A DNA stretch of 64,000 nt from Paraspadella gotoi (GCA_051294375.1 CM119267.1:8122260-8186259), one strand, 5' to 3'; shown: positions 26,409-37,845, numbered from the stretch's first letter. Numbers and translations: made by a program. The notes: generated from the sequence alone by a model not told the origin.

Positions 26409-29400
26409 GAGGCCTTCTTTACTCCCTGCCATTTCCTGTGGCCCACTTTTTAAACTTTTGTTGTTATAATAAAATGTCTTGACTCAAAACATCTCGTTCT
26501 CTTTTATTTTTTCTGTCCGACAATTTCTTTCCCTTTTCGTTGACGTCAATGGGGGTCCGTCGAAGGGGGTCCGCTTTAAGGAAGATCAGTTTTTAAAAGG
26601 TTTCGTCTTATGGGTCTTTGACCTCCGACGATCCATCACAGCGTGACACGCGTGACAAGTTGTGACTCTCTCAAGATGTCTTCACTGAGACCAGGTTTCT
26701 TTTCTAAAGGAGAACGACGCCAGTGTTTTTTATTTTTTTCCCTAAAATGGAAAGAAAACCCTCCCCTCACCAATTGCTCCCAACCGCCCATCTCCCTCCG
26801 CCAACCACCGCCTCCAACGCGCACCGCCTTCATCCCTCGGCCGATGCCTCCTTCTCGCGCTTCGCACTCCGACTTCAGAGAGAGCGCCAGACGCCCCGAG
26901 CACCCACCCGAGACAGCCCACGAGAGCCGAGGAGCACGCCAGCAGCAGAGACGACGCACGCACGAGAAGACGACGCCGCCCTACCCGCACCCACTCGACG
27001 CCCAAACATACAGCCGAATCCGTCACGCCCCAACGCCAATACACCCCGCTACCTCGCCCATCCTCACTCCCCTCTCCTCCTCTCTCTCCCCTATCCTCTC
27101 CTTCCTCCCTCCTCTCTCCTCCCACCCTCTCTCTCACCCCCTCTCCTCCCACTCACTCACTCACCCCTCCTCCCCCACACCTCACTCCTCCCTCCTCCTA
27201 CTCCTCCTCACCTCCGCCACGCGGGAACGGCCCTGGTGTCTTACTCGCAGCACCCCGCAAACCCCGGAGGCGCCGCCCTAATTCTTCTCATCTCCAGCCC
27301 GCTCCTGGTCGGCACTCTTTTTTCTTTCTCTTCTGCCCCCTTCTTCCCGCTCTTTGCGCCCCCCCGAAAACCAGATGGCGATGGGCGGCGCCGCCGCGAG
27401 CGCAAACAACCATCGCGGGCGCGCTAAAATAAACACAGCCACCCCACAGAACAACCGAAGCGCGCTGCGCCTACCCCGCGCGCAGACTACCCCCCAGCGC
27501 GTTCGCCCCGTCGAGCTGATTTAGTGTCCGGTCTCGGCCGAAACTCTGCACGCGGACAAACCGAAAAACAAGATCACCGTCCGCATTGCGTTTCTCCTTC
27601 TACTTATCCCTTCTTCTCTCTTTTACTTAATGCTGACACTACACAGCGACGTCTTAGAGCAGAAGGAATTATCAACACCCGAGACACACGGCTCGGCCTG
27701 CCATCCGCTTCGCCATCTCTAACGTCAGCCGCAATCCGTGCGCAGACTTACACTGTCTGAAACCCCCTCTCCTACCACAAGTGCACACTGATCCCTACTA
27801 CTTTCGCCCTCCCTGCCTCGCGCTCTCTCTGTCCTTCTCGTGAGGTTCACCATGCCAACACTCGCCACTGGTCTAACACCTGTACTCCACACATCACCAT
27901 CCTCCACCCCACTGGCGGTTTCATATACTGCTCCATCTCTGCTCATTACACCACATTCCACGCCTCCATACTTTCACTCAACTACACACATCTCTACACC
28001 TACCTCACACCGAGCACAACATACAAATTACACCCACTCCTCGACACCCACCATTTTAATCTCTCTTCACAGAAGCCTTCTCCACTATACCTCCACCCCT
28101 CCACTCTCTTCTTCCACACCTCTCCTCCACCTCCTCGGTTTCATCACACCTTTTCTACAACACTTATGCTACCACTCTCACTCTCCTTTTCCTACAATCT
28201 TCCTAAACCTCAAAGCTCACCACACAACCTAGAAACCTTCTCGCGCGACCTCTACTTCCTCTCTCACAGACTCCGGCACTCTACACTCCACACTCGTCTC
28301 CTGGCCCGCAACAAATCATCCAGACTCGAACCCCAGCAACGCCCCCCCTCGCCTCACTCCTGCACACGCGAAAAACCCGCCCTAAACTGCACGCCATCTC
28401 TGTAAAGATTAGAATAAGTACACACGATGTTAAATTTCATCACCATCCTTTATCGCCCTTTCCTTCCAATCTGAGCTTCTTGGCCGATTTTACTCTGAGG
28501 CCGGGCTTTGTTTTAACAGAGCGACATATTGAATAATAAAAAAATAAGTTCATCACGCCCGAGTTGGCGAGACAGTCACATCGAAAACAGCATAGAAAAA
28601 AATAAAGTGATCAAGTAATATAACACCCGGTTAAATCTTCTAACAATTCTTCGCGTCATCCCGATACTCTCGTTCTAGCAGTGATTTCTATACGGGTATT
28701 TTCAGACAATGAATCTGAAACTCCATCATGAACATTATTTTAATTTATCCCCACTGATTAATATAACACACGCTTCTATCCTTTAAAACGCGTTGGCTAT
28801 AGTTATCTTCTTTCCTCCTTATAACATAGAACTCACTGCGGAGATACTTCTATGCTTTCAAAATAAGGTAAGCACATAATTTCTTTTACGGTAATCATTC
28901 TATTTATGGTATCTGCCCTTATTAAGATGAAACTAAAACGATTTTTCATGGTAAGGCAACTTTTAAAGATTGAATTGCTCGTTCCAGATCTATCGCTGTT
29001 TTTTAGATATTAGGCAAAAAACCAAACTCGGCACACTATAATGTATTGGCGTTCGCGGTGGCCAACCGCGGGCGTCGCCGTAGGGGAAACGGCTCGACCC
29101 CGACGACGGCAGAGAATTACGACATCCGAGTCCCAAGTTTCCCGATTCGCGACCAAGAGTCGCGACGACGAAGACGAAGAAGAAAGGGCAATATCTGGCT
29201 TATTTTAATGTTGAAACTTAGCTAAAGTCAGAGGCAGTTGCCTCGTTACAGCTGAAACAATCATCTATCAATTTTTTTCCATTTTTTCCACTATCTTTGT
29301 TTTCTCTCTTCTAAACTTCTCTCTTGTCTCTTCTTTTCCTCCCTCTTCCTCCGACTTTTCTGTCCTCATTATTTCTCTGTGTCATCCCTTTTTTCTTCCT

Positions 29401-31003
29401 TTACTTATTTTTCCTTCCTCTCATCTCTGCTCTCTCTCCTCTCTGTTCTTTTTCTTCCTCCTTTCTTATCTTTCTTTCTCTTAATGCTCCGTTCCTCCCC
29501 TTTCTCCCCATGTATCAATTTTTCTTTCACTATTTCTCCTCTCTCCGTGAAGCTTTTTTTTCAACCCATGCCTCTCTCTTCTCTATCTTTTTCTCATTCT
29601 CACTCATTTTTGCTTTATATCATACGAGATGTAAAAATCTTTAAAATGTATTGTAATAAAAAAAATATTGGGTAGCGTATTGATTCTAATTCAAAGTTTG
29701 GTTGCCTAGCAGATTTAAAAAATCGACAGATTTTGCGGAAATTTTTCCGCAAAAACCTGTCGATTGAGAGAAATTAATTTACTGCCGCTTCCCCTTTCAT
29801 TAAAAGAAAGCGGTTTTTTTAATTTTTCAACTTTAGTATGTTTCTCTCATTATTAAAACTATAAAATAAGTCAAAAAAATCGAGCTTTAGTTCAAATAAA
29901 CGCTCCTCACAAATCCTCACAAATTAAAAGTAGGCTTAAAGAATTATTTGTGCAAGCAAAAGTATTAAATTTTTGACCTAATTTTTTAGGTACCAGAAGC
30001 ACCGTTGATCAGGGCATATTGATTAAGAATTGTGGACCATTTTGAAGTATTTTTCGTTTAACAAATTGTAATAAAATATAAAATGTAAGTTTTTCACTAG
30101 TCATTTTAAAATTAATTATAAAACAAACAATAGATGATCAATGTAAATGAAACAAATCAGAGTAAAGAAGATAAGAAGGACCCAATCCGGAGTAAAAAAT
30201 TTTTCCTTAACTACTTGACGTTCAAATGTCAACCAAAAGTCAAAAATGGACAAAAATGGACATAATTTTTTTTATTAAAAGTAGCAAAAATGGTATTTAT
30301 TCTTGATTAGAAAATGCAGCAGATGACTTGAATAATTCGTAGTCCAGCCCTCTTGTCCTTAGGATTCAAATTTAATCAATATTTGTTGGTAATACTTCTA
30401 GCATATGCAAAAATGTTTCNNNNNNNNNNNNNNNNNNNNNNNNNGGTTTTTTTGCTGAATTCCTCGATAGAAATCACTGCCTCTAAGGTTTTAGGTTTTA
30501 GTGCGCAGATTCTCGATTCCCTTACATGGCGAAGTGAAGTCGTGGCAAAATGATTTTCGAGTTTCATCTGGAACCAATGGAATTTTTTGTCTTAAATCGA
30601 AGTGGACGTCAGCTCTGTCCGCTTCATACCAACACTTCAACATCAACTCCATCGCGGGAAAAAAAATTTCAATTTAAATCATTGAGGACGAGGAATCGAA
30701 TAAAAGAGCATCGACGGTGATGGATCACGCCGGGCGACGGAAGGCGGTGGCGTTAAGGGCGACAACGGGCGAGTCTGTTGCCGACGCTTTCGAGGCGCGA
30801 GAAGAAAAGAGCGCGCAATTAAAAACGAGGCATTAATCAATCCCCGGGCGAACGGAGAGGGAAACCCCCCCGCTTCCCCCTCCTATTCCGATCAGTCGCC
30901 TCCTCCTCCTCCTCCTCCTTCTCCTTTGCCCTCATCTAATATTCATTTAATTGATCTAAATTCCCCCTGCCGCTGAAGCCCGGAGGAGTGGGTGCGACGA
31001 GGT

Positions 31004-31005
<2 letters not shown>

Positions 31006-31055
<50 letters not shown>

Positions 31056-31068
31056 AAGAGAGAGAGTC
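31006..31068. repeat. (GA)n microsatellite
   Basis: GA run that ends the similarity between copies A and C. Unique sequence follows to the lipase gene at 31,539. Confidence 0.9.
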
Positions 31069-31538
31069 AACAATTCGCAGCCACATTTTTCTTTTTTTAT
31101 CCCTCGTGCCATTTTACATTCGACTGCTCTCTTCCACTGAATTGGCAATGAGTGGTCGTAGAAAAAGATTTTTCTGTTTCAGAGCGAGGATATCATTAAG
31201 CACGAAATGTCACCGGAAACCATTTTTTTTTATCGAATCAGACAATTTTCAACGAACTCAACAATATTTTGCGACAAGTCCGTATTATTTCTATTGCCCA
31301 TCTATTTAATCTCAGTAAATGATTAAAATGATAGTATTTAAAAAATATTGTTTTTAATAAAGCTAAGAACATGCCTATATACTACGCATAAAACAAGATA
31401 TATTCTAAAAATAGAATAAAGAAACCGAACACCCGCGTGGCCATCAATAAAACATAAATAGAAAAAATAGATAGTGGTAGGCAAGAATATGGTAATAAAG
31501 TAAACTAAATGTATCTATTAACAGAATTTAAGTAAAGT

Positions 31539-31768
31539 CTAAACATCTACGACAATGTCTTTCCCAACATCCACGTCGGGCCTTTCGGCTGCCCCTTGAT
31601 TAAGGACGGCTTCAGAAGCTTTGTGCAAGAGACTGGAGTCCCTGAGGATGCTGCGTTGAGTGTGGTCTTTGATCATCGCCGGACACACGATGATCTCTTG
31701 AAGGCTGGAAGGTCCCGTCCACTTGGCTTCTATGCCTTCGCCGATCTCGGCCAACAATAGGATGTGAC
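31539..31768 (-). CDS. DAGLB: DAGL exon 5: catalytic His and C-terminus
   Basis: Acceptor TTACCACAG at 31,769. Encodes GHILLLAEI and later IIVCPAMIKDH, equivalent to the family segment that carries the catalytic His. Ends at TAG (31,541-31,539) about 45 residues later, so the long regulatory tail of the alpha type is absent. No clear polyadenylation signal was identified downstream. Confidence 0.88.
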
Positions 31769-32487
31769 CTGTGGTAAACAAGAACGAGTCTTTAGAGGGA
31801 GATGCTTTTCTTTTCGTGCAAAGTGAGTTAAAGACCAATACCGGGTTGGTACAGTTTCGGTTCCTCCTTCAGCGAGATTCTCACGTTGGCTTGATGATTT
31901 GGATCGTTGAGCAAAATTGACGTAAGTTCGCCTATAAACATTGGATTTATTAGATTCCATCATGTTGCAACATGAAAAAACCAAGCCAAAAAAAAAAATT
32001 AAGAAAACCAACTCTCACTATCTTGAGGGAGTTCCAACGCGTCGTCGCCGATTCCTGCCAATTTAGTCGTCAACGTTTCTTGCAATCCTTTCTGCGAGTC
32101 CATTTGTAACGCCTCCGTTGCCGAAGGCATCTGCCGATCGAGCATCTTTTCTCGCTCCTCCTCAATACTTTCCTTCCGTTCCTCTTTCACTTCCTCTCCC
32201 TCCCTCGATTCTTCCTCTCCTTTCTCCTCGACCACCCCGGCCTCTTCCTCCTCGTCGTCCCTCGGTTCCACAGTGACGAGGCTGTGCCCACCGCGGCAGC
32301 AGAGATCCCGCAAGGCGGCGCAGAGGCCCCGGGAAATAATGCGATACTTTGGTTCTTTGGAGGTGCGAATTTCTTGGACGATTTCAGACTTGAGTTGGAC
32401 AAAGGATTGATAACTGAGGCGGGTGATGATATCGTTTGCCGACGACTGAATAAGAAGAGAGAGAGGAGAGAAGAGAGAAGAGAGAGA

Positions 32488-32522
<35 letters not shown>

Positions 32523-34876
32523 GAAGAAAAGAGAGAGCAAAGACTTTTCAGTTACAAAGAGCATCTCACCCATCCGTAATTTTCGCTTCGTCTCACTCTC
32601 AACCAACCCTTCTTGCCTTTGGTCAAGCATACAAATTACACAATACTCATGGCATTGTGTCCGTTTGTACATATATCATTTTGTGCCGTTGTTTTTTTTT
32701 ACCAAAAGTTCAGGATCAACGATATCGCGAGAGACATATGGCATGTAGAACATGCGTCAACTCACTTATGCTAAGAACGCATTCCTTTGACAGCTGAACG
32801 GCTTTTTCGCTCATCAAACCCCCTGGCGGAGAAAAGGCGAAGCAGCGAATCTCCGGCGCCGTCGCCCGTCGCTCCGGCGCCTCGTAAAATCTCTTGAGCT
32901 TCATGGCAAGAATTGGGGCGACGCCGCCGCCCAGCGAATGCCCCGTCAGCGTCACGGCGTAGTCCTTTCGATCGCCCGATCGCAGCCTCTCGAGGACGCG
33001 ATGGCCGACGAGCAACTGGAAGATCCTGGCGGCGTTGGTAGCGATGCCGGTGTGGCCCACCAGATCTTCGTCCACGTCGACCTCGTCGGGAAACAACGGG
33101 GTCGTCGTCATGACAACGTCGCAGAGGGCGTCGGCGAAGGAGAGACTCCCACGGACGGCGACGACGATGGACCGAGCGTCGTCGTCGACGGCGACGATGA
33201 AAGGCGCCATGTAGATGTCGTTCGGGAAATGACAGAGAGCGAGACGAACGCCGGGTAGTTCGATCATGGCGCGGAGTCCTGCCACGTCGCAGCTGCAACA
33301 GTCCGCGTCGACGACCACTGGCAAAGAGAGGTCGGTAAAATCCGCCTCCTCCAACGTGGAGCGGCGTTGACCGGCGCAGCAGCAGCCCCGTCGCAGAAGC
33401 CTGCAGCCGCCGCAGCAGGGATCCAGCGCCGTCAATAGAACCGGCCAGTTGTAGCTGGCGATGGCGTATTTAGAGAATCTGGCCACGTTGGCCGGGGTCA
33501 TCCAAGGGAGAGGAAGGGGGCGGGTTGTGGATTCTCTCGGAAGGGAGGGTCGTTTCTCTTGCAGATGGTCGAGTTGGCGGCGTCTTTGTTTACTTGCGAC
33601 GAGGATGAGACCCGCGGCGACGTCGCTGAAGATGATGTCGTCCTCCACGTCGAACATCTCCGTCATCATGGCGGCGACGTCTCGAAGAGTGCGATCGCTC
33701 TCGGCGGAGAAGTCGAGGAAGGAGCAGCAGACGAGTTGGAGACAAGTCCAGTAGGATTTCGTCCGGTCAATTTCCAACATTATTTCCTGGAAAGTTGAGG
33801 AACAAGATGATTCACGATTGATGAGATTTCTCCTGGGTTTTCTAAATTTTTCTTTAAATAATTCCTTGGAGTTACAATACCTCTTTAGATTTTTCTTTCA
33901 AAGCATCTTTTTTGTCATTTTATCAATATGTAAATACTATATTCTCAATAACTTTTCCGACTTTTTTTTTAGATCGAGAATCAGGCGCCGTTTCCTGGTG
34001 TCTTTTTTCTACGTTCCCAAATTTTGATATTTTGAGAATTTTGGCATGCAGAGCTCGCCAATTATTGGGTCATGCTATGCGTGTATCTGCATTGTGAAAT
34101 TGATTGTATTAGATTGATAATGTGATATTGAGAGAGATTGATTGAATAAACTCGGTTTATTTTTTTGGTTAATTCGTTATATGTTGTTGTTGTAGATGTT
34201 GTTATCTTACCTTCCCTCTCTCTCCTCCTTCCCATCATGCTCTCTTCAGCCTCTTCGTCTTCCTCCCTCTCCTCCTCTTCCCCAACGGATCGTAGATACA
34301 AGCAACACCACCGGCGTCTGCATCGTCAACAGAAAACCAAAGACGACCCGGCTACGCAGACACGCCCACGATTCCCGGACACGCAGATCCCGGCGCTGCG
34401 ACTCCGGAAACGCCGACGGCTACGGCGCCGAAAATGGCGAGGAACAACTCGACGATCACCAGCGCCGCCCGCGTCGCCACGAAGGGGGAGATGCGACGCC
34501 GCGCGCCGGGTGCCGTCATGGTTCCACGCGAGGAAAGGACGGCGATGATGACGGAGTCGATAAGGACGAGCGAATGCAGCGCCACTGACGCCAGGAGAAA
34601 GGCGTCGACGAGGCGGTAGGAGGTGCCGCAGACAAAAGGGGAGGATAAAGACGCAGCGGAGGCGACGGACGTGACGTTGGACGCGTCATTGGAGGAGGAG
34701 GTCGAGTCGGTGACGTTGGGCGAAGGGCGGGAGGCGGAAGCGGAAACGACGGCGGCGTAGGCGGCGGAGACGCCGGCCAACCAGAGAGCGCGAAGGACGA
34801 TTTCGCAGATGGCGGGAAAAATGAGGATGTCGGTGGCCAGGCGCCAACGCCGACCGAACAGGCGCGTGCTCGGCAT
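31539..34876 (-). CDS. DAGLB: sn-1 diacylglycerol lipase, DAGL-beta-like, five exons
   Basis: Membrane serine hydrolase that cleaves diacylglycerol at sn-1 to give 2-arachidonoylglycerol and related monoacylglycerols. Exons 34876-34211, 33786-32766, 32445-32019, 31931-31842 and 31768-31539 give about 810 codons; human DAGLB has about 670. The N-terminus has the family FGRRW motif and three visible membrane segments. A fourth segment plus YDPLG are readable near the end of exon 1 in mixed frames. Exon 2 holds IVVAVRG, the nucleophile motif GHSLGGG (about residue 505) and FAFSPPGGL. Exon 3 holds the G-K-D catalytic Asp region, and exon 5 the PAMIKDH segment with the presumed catalytic His. The short tail favours the beta over the alpha type. 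Several indels interrupt the frame (exon 1 end, exon 3 start), probably sequence errors. Part of exon 1 and the start of exon 2 recur inverted downstream of the start codon. Confidence 0.9.
31842..31931 (-). CDS. DAGLB: DAGL exon 4
   Basis: 90 bases between acceptor TTTATAG (31,932) and donor CCG|GTATTG (31,841). Encodes ELTSILLNDPNHQANVRISL, then KEEPKLYQP; the YQPG formed with exon 5 is the DAGL LYPPG motif. Confidence 0.88.
32019..32445 (-). CDS. DAGLB: DAGL exon 3: catalytic Asp region and acidic insert
   Basis: The acceptor TTATTCAG at 32,446 is preceded by a (CT)n tract. Joined to exon 2 it reads I-I-V-G-K, and after one surplus base (C at 32,434) D-I-I-T-R-L-S, matching the family V-G-K-D-x-V-P-R-L. 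The surplus base falls directly before the presumed catalytic Asp codon. Downstream are KSEIVQEIRTSKEPKYRI and a long Glu-rich, probably disordered segment, unusual in length for DAGL. Donor ATA|GTGAGA at 32,018. Without the surplus base, phases match on both sides. Confidence 0.85.
32452..32540. repeat. (GA)n microsatellite in DAGL intron 2
   Basis: On the gene's strand this is a (CT)n tract reaching to within about six bases of the exon 3 acceptor, so it forms the polypyrimidine tract. Confidence 0.9.
32766..33786 (-). CDS. DAGLB: DAGL exon 2: lipase core
   Basis: Acceptor TTTCCAG at 33,787, donor A|GTGAG at 32,765; 1021 bases, one continuous frame. Begins with a W..CLQLVCC segment equivalent to the WEKRCKLLCC region after the membrane domain. 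It then carries DVAAGL, a Cys-rich regulatory-like insert (about 33,430-33,285), the alpha/beta-hydrolase core IVVAVRGSLS, the serine motif GHSLGGG, and CFAFSPPGGLMSEKA. Phase 1 at the 3' end. Confidence 0.93.
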
Positions 34877-35015
34877 TGGTTAGACGTTGTGCAACTGCCG
34901 AATATATTAACATTATTTGAGGCATTTTGTCCTTAACTCCTTTCAAATATAATTATTGAAAATATTTTTTTAAGAATGGATTATAATTATTATCCTTGAC
35001 ATAAAGAGTGTTTTC
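33708..35015 (-). repeat. Left arm of 1.3-kb palindrome over DAGL exon 1
   Basis: Covers the first 80 bases of DAGL exon 2, intron 1, exon 1 and about 130 bases upstream. It is repeated inverted at about 35,367-36,690. The arms differ by many indels. Confidence 0.92.
34211..34876 (-). CDS. DAGLB: DAGL exon 1: N-terminal membrane domain
   Basis: Starts with ATG at 34876, followed by MPSTRLFGRRW, which matches the conserved DAGL N-terminus. Hydrophobic segments cover ILIFPAICEIVLRALWL, LVDAFLLASVALHSLVLI and ATRAALVIVELFLAIFGAVA. A stop at 34354-34352 interrupts the frame. The mirror copy has an extra T there, so the stop is probably an error. The membrane-like VVFGFLLTMQTPVVLL (about 34,347-34,300) and then IYDPLGKRR lie in different frames. 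The donor is AAG|GTAAGA at 34,210. The exon length (666) keeps phase 0 with exon 2. Confidence 0.85.
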
Positions 35016-35112
35016 CGTAAACTAACATTTTNNNNNNNNNNNNNNNNNNNNNNNNNTATTATATTTAAAAAGTTACGAAATGTTTAGTTTACGGAAAACA
35101 CTCTTTATGCCA
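34996..35112. repeat. Inner inverted repeat flanking a 25-N gap
   Basis: AGAGTGTTTTCCGTAAACTA at about 35,001-35,021 is mirrored at about 35,087-35,107. A gap at 35,032-35,056 separates the arms. This is the centre of the larger palindrome. Confidence 0.85.
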
Positions 35113-35366
35113 GGATTCTGGTGGTCTATCACCACAGATGGATTTAAGCTGTTCTTTCACAGCGCGTCAGTGGCTCAGTGGACTAATGCACATCCCATGT
35201 GGTTCCCTGTCACCCTGAGGTTGTCAGTAGAAAGTGGGATGGACCGGCGTAACCCGCCTGTAGGCATGGGCCTACTGCCAGATCCAAAAGCTCTGACTTA
35301 CAGAACATGCCTGTCCTCGCTGTCGCCACGAGGTGACACGCTGCGGGTGTGGCCCTGTAAAACCAG
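35113..35366 (+). mobile_element. Arm-specific insertion with tRNA-like 5' part, possible SINE
   Basis: About 254 bases present in the right palindrome arm only; the flanking sequence is continuous in the left arm. At 35,169-35,183 it has TGGCTCAGTGGACTA, a good RNA polymerase III A-box/D-arm pattern. A variable-loop-like GAGGTTGTCAGT follows near 35,215 in T-arm position, but the B box is degenerate. Length and promoter layout suggest a tRNA-derived SINE. No second copy was found here, so the identification is an inference. Confidence 0.4.
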
Positions 35367-36690
35367 CCTCTTCAGGATAATAATTATAATCCATTCTTAA
35401 AAAAATATTTTCAATAATTAATTTGAAAGAGTTTAAGCGACAAAATTGCTCAAATAATGTTAATATATTCGGCAGTTGCACAACGTCTAACCATTTGCGA
35501 GCACGCGCCTGCTTCGGTCTGGCGTTGGCGCCTGGCCACCGACATTCCTCATTTTTCCCGCCATCTGCGAAATCGTCCTTCGGCTCTCTGGTTGAGCCGG
35601 CGCTCTCCGCCGCCTTACGGAACCGCCGTCGTTTCCGCTTCCGCCTCCCGCCCTTCGCCCAACGTCACCGACTCGGACCTCCTCCTCCAATGACGGTCCA
35701 ACGTCACGTCCGGTTCGCCTCCGCTGCTCTTTATCCTCCCCTTTTGTCTGCGGCAACCTCCTACCGCCTCGTCGACGCCTTTCTCCTGGCGTCAGTGGCC
35801 TGCATTCGCTCGTCCGTTATCGACTCGTCATCATCCGCCGTCCGTTCCTCGCGGTGGAACCATGAGGCAACCGCGGCGCCGGGTCGCTCTTCCCCCCTTT
35901 CGTGGCGGACGCGGGCGCGCTGGTGATCTCGAGTTGTTCCCGCCATTCGGCGCCAGTGCCGGTCCGCGTTTCCGGAATCGCAGCGCCGGGTCTGCGTGTT
36001 CGGGAATCGTGGGGTGTCTGCGTTAGCCCCGGGTCGTCTTTGGTTTTCTGTGACGATGCAGACGCCGGTTGGTGTTGCTTGTATGCTACGATTCCGTTGG
36101 CGGAAGAGGAAGATGAGGAGGAAGACGAAGAGGCTGAAGGAGAGCATGATGGGAAGGAGGAGGAGGAGGGAGGTAAGATAACAACATCTACACAACAACA
36201 AATAACGAATTAACCAAAAAAATAAACCGAGTTATTCAATCAAATCTCTTCACATATCACATTATCAATCTAATACAATCAATTTCACAATCAGATACAC
36301 GCATTAGGCATTGGACCCAATAATTGGCAAGCTGCTCTGCATGCCAAAATTCTCCATATCAAATTTGGGCAAACGTAGAAAAAAGACACAGGGAAACGGC
36401 GGCCTGATTCTCGATTCTAAAAAAAAAGTGCGGAAAAGTTATTGAGAATATAGTATTTAATATGTAAAAATGACAAAAAAGATCTTTTTGAAAAAAAAAT
36501 CTAAAGAGGTATTGTAACTCCAAGGAATTATTTAAAAAAATTTAGAAAACCCAGGAGAAATCTCAAATAATCGTGATCATCTTGTTCTCAACTTTCAGGA
36601 AATAATGTTGGAAATTGACCTGACGAAATCCTTACTGGACTTGTCTCCAACTCGTCTGCTGCCTCTTCCTCGACTTCTCTTTTCATATGA
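35367..36690 (+). pseudogene. Inverted, broken copy of DAGL exon 1, intron 1 and exon 2 start
   Basis: Mirror image of 33,708-35,015. The start codon is changed (ATTTGC in place of ATGCC, near 35,493) and indels break the frame repeatedly. The stretch TSYRLVDAFLLASVA is still readable near 35,760. Toward the exon end this copy has a readable phase-0 run into the GAG|GTAAGA donor (36,170s) where the other arm is shifted. The similarity ends within exon 2 near 36,690, so no lipase core follows. Could be a genuine inverted duplication or an assembly fold-back of the other allele. Confidence 0.7.
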
Positions 36691-37845
36691 TGAAGTAATA
36701 GCAAACGAAACTGACAGCTTAAAAAATTATTTTTGAAACCACTCTGGTCTATCATGCAGGTTCCGAAGAACCAGCACAAATTGAACAAATAAACGAAAGA
36801 TCTTCACAACAAAATAGCATCGAAAATTTTGAGAATAATTCCTTTTTTTGTTTATTCAATTATATTGTATTATGGTAAATATTTTTAAAATAGACGAGTT
36901 CTAAAGAAAATTTTTTAATAAACAACTTGTTCGAGATCGAGCGCAGCTTTTTTTTTATCTCCTTCACGAACCTCACTCTCTCATTGGTCGAATTCTTCGG
37001 TCGAAGCAGAAATTGAATTAAGAAAAAAGAATTTGGGAAAGAAAAGCGAAACTATCAAAACATTCTCGAAAAGTAAAAAAAAAATTTTCTGCTTTTCGAC
37101 TCTTTAACTTTCCTAATGAGAATTAAGCGATAAATATCTGGTTTAGTGAACGGAATAATTCACGAATGTTGCGATTGAAGCATTGTGAGATTCTTTCTCA
37201 CGCTAGCGATATCGAGTTCGAGTTTCGCCCGTTTTGGATGTTTTAACGTGAGATTTCCGACAAGTAAATAAAACGACAAGAAATGAGTTTTAATTATTTT
37301 TTCTTTATTATGTTGATACGGAAACTCGTGAAAACAGAGTTTCCAAGCGGACGAATGAGTTACACGAATATTTTTATGGAACTAAAAAAGATTGGGAAAT
37401 TTCTCTCGACTTTGAGAAGAAACCATCTGAAAATTTAAGGTCAATTGGTCAAATATGAGGCAACATCTTTCACAAGCACGAAAGCATCGGGTAAACAAAA
37501 AAATTTTGAACGATCCATCTCTCTAAAATTATTCATTTAATTTTTTTTTATTACCAAATAGTAAAATATTAAAAAGATAAGACAGTTATTCATTTCATGA
37601 GCCCGACGTTTCATAGTCGTCATCGGTTTTGTTTATCCGCTTAGTTGCAAATTTTATCTGAGAGGATGAAATTTGCAATTCCTCCCAGTTCATGGATTTG
37701 AAAACAAAATGATGTCCAGTGAAAATTATACGATCTAATTTGTCGATTAGTTTTTTTGTTTTTGTGAGATAACTGTTGTTATAAAAACGAAAACGACCGT
37801 CTTAAAAAGAAAATGAAGGGCGAGGGGAGAATGAGCTAGAGAGAC

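Noticed and set aside
26643-27427. Pro/Ser/Leu-rich frames up to 234 codons
   Set aside because: Same C-bias as above. Copies A and B have stops and indels at these positions.
32771-33298. Arg-rich minus-strand frame of 175 codons
   Set aside because: Alternative frame of DAGL exon 2; composition follows from the coding strand.
32938-33798. Plus-strand frames opposite DAGL exon 2
   Set aside because: Shadows of the GC-rich lipase exon; no domains of their own.
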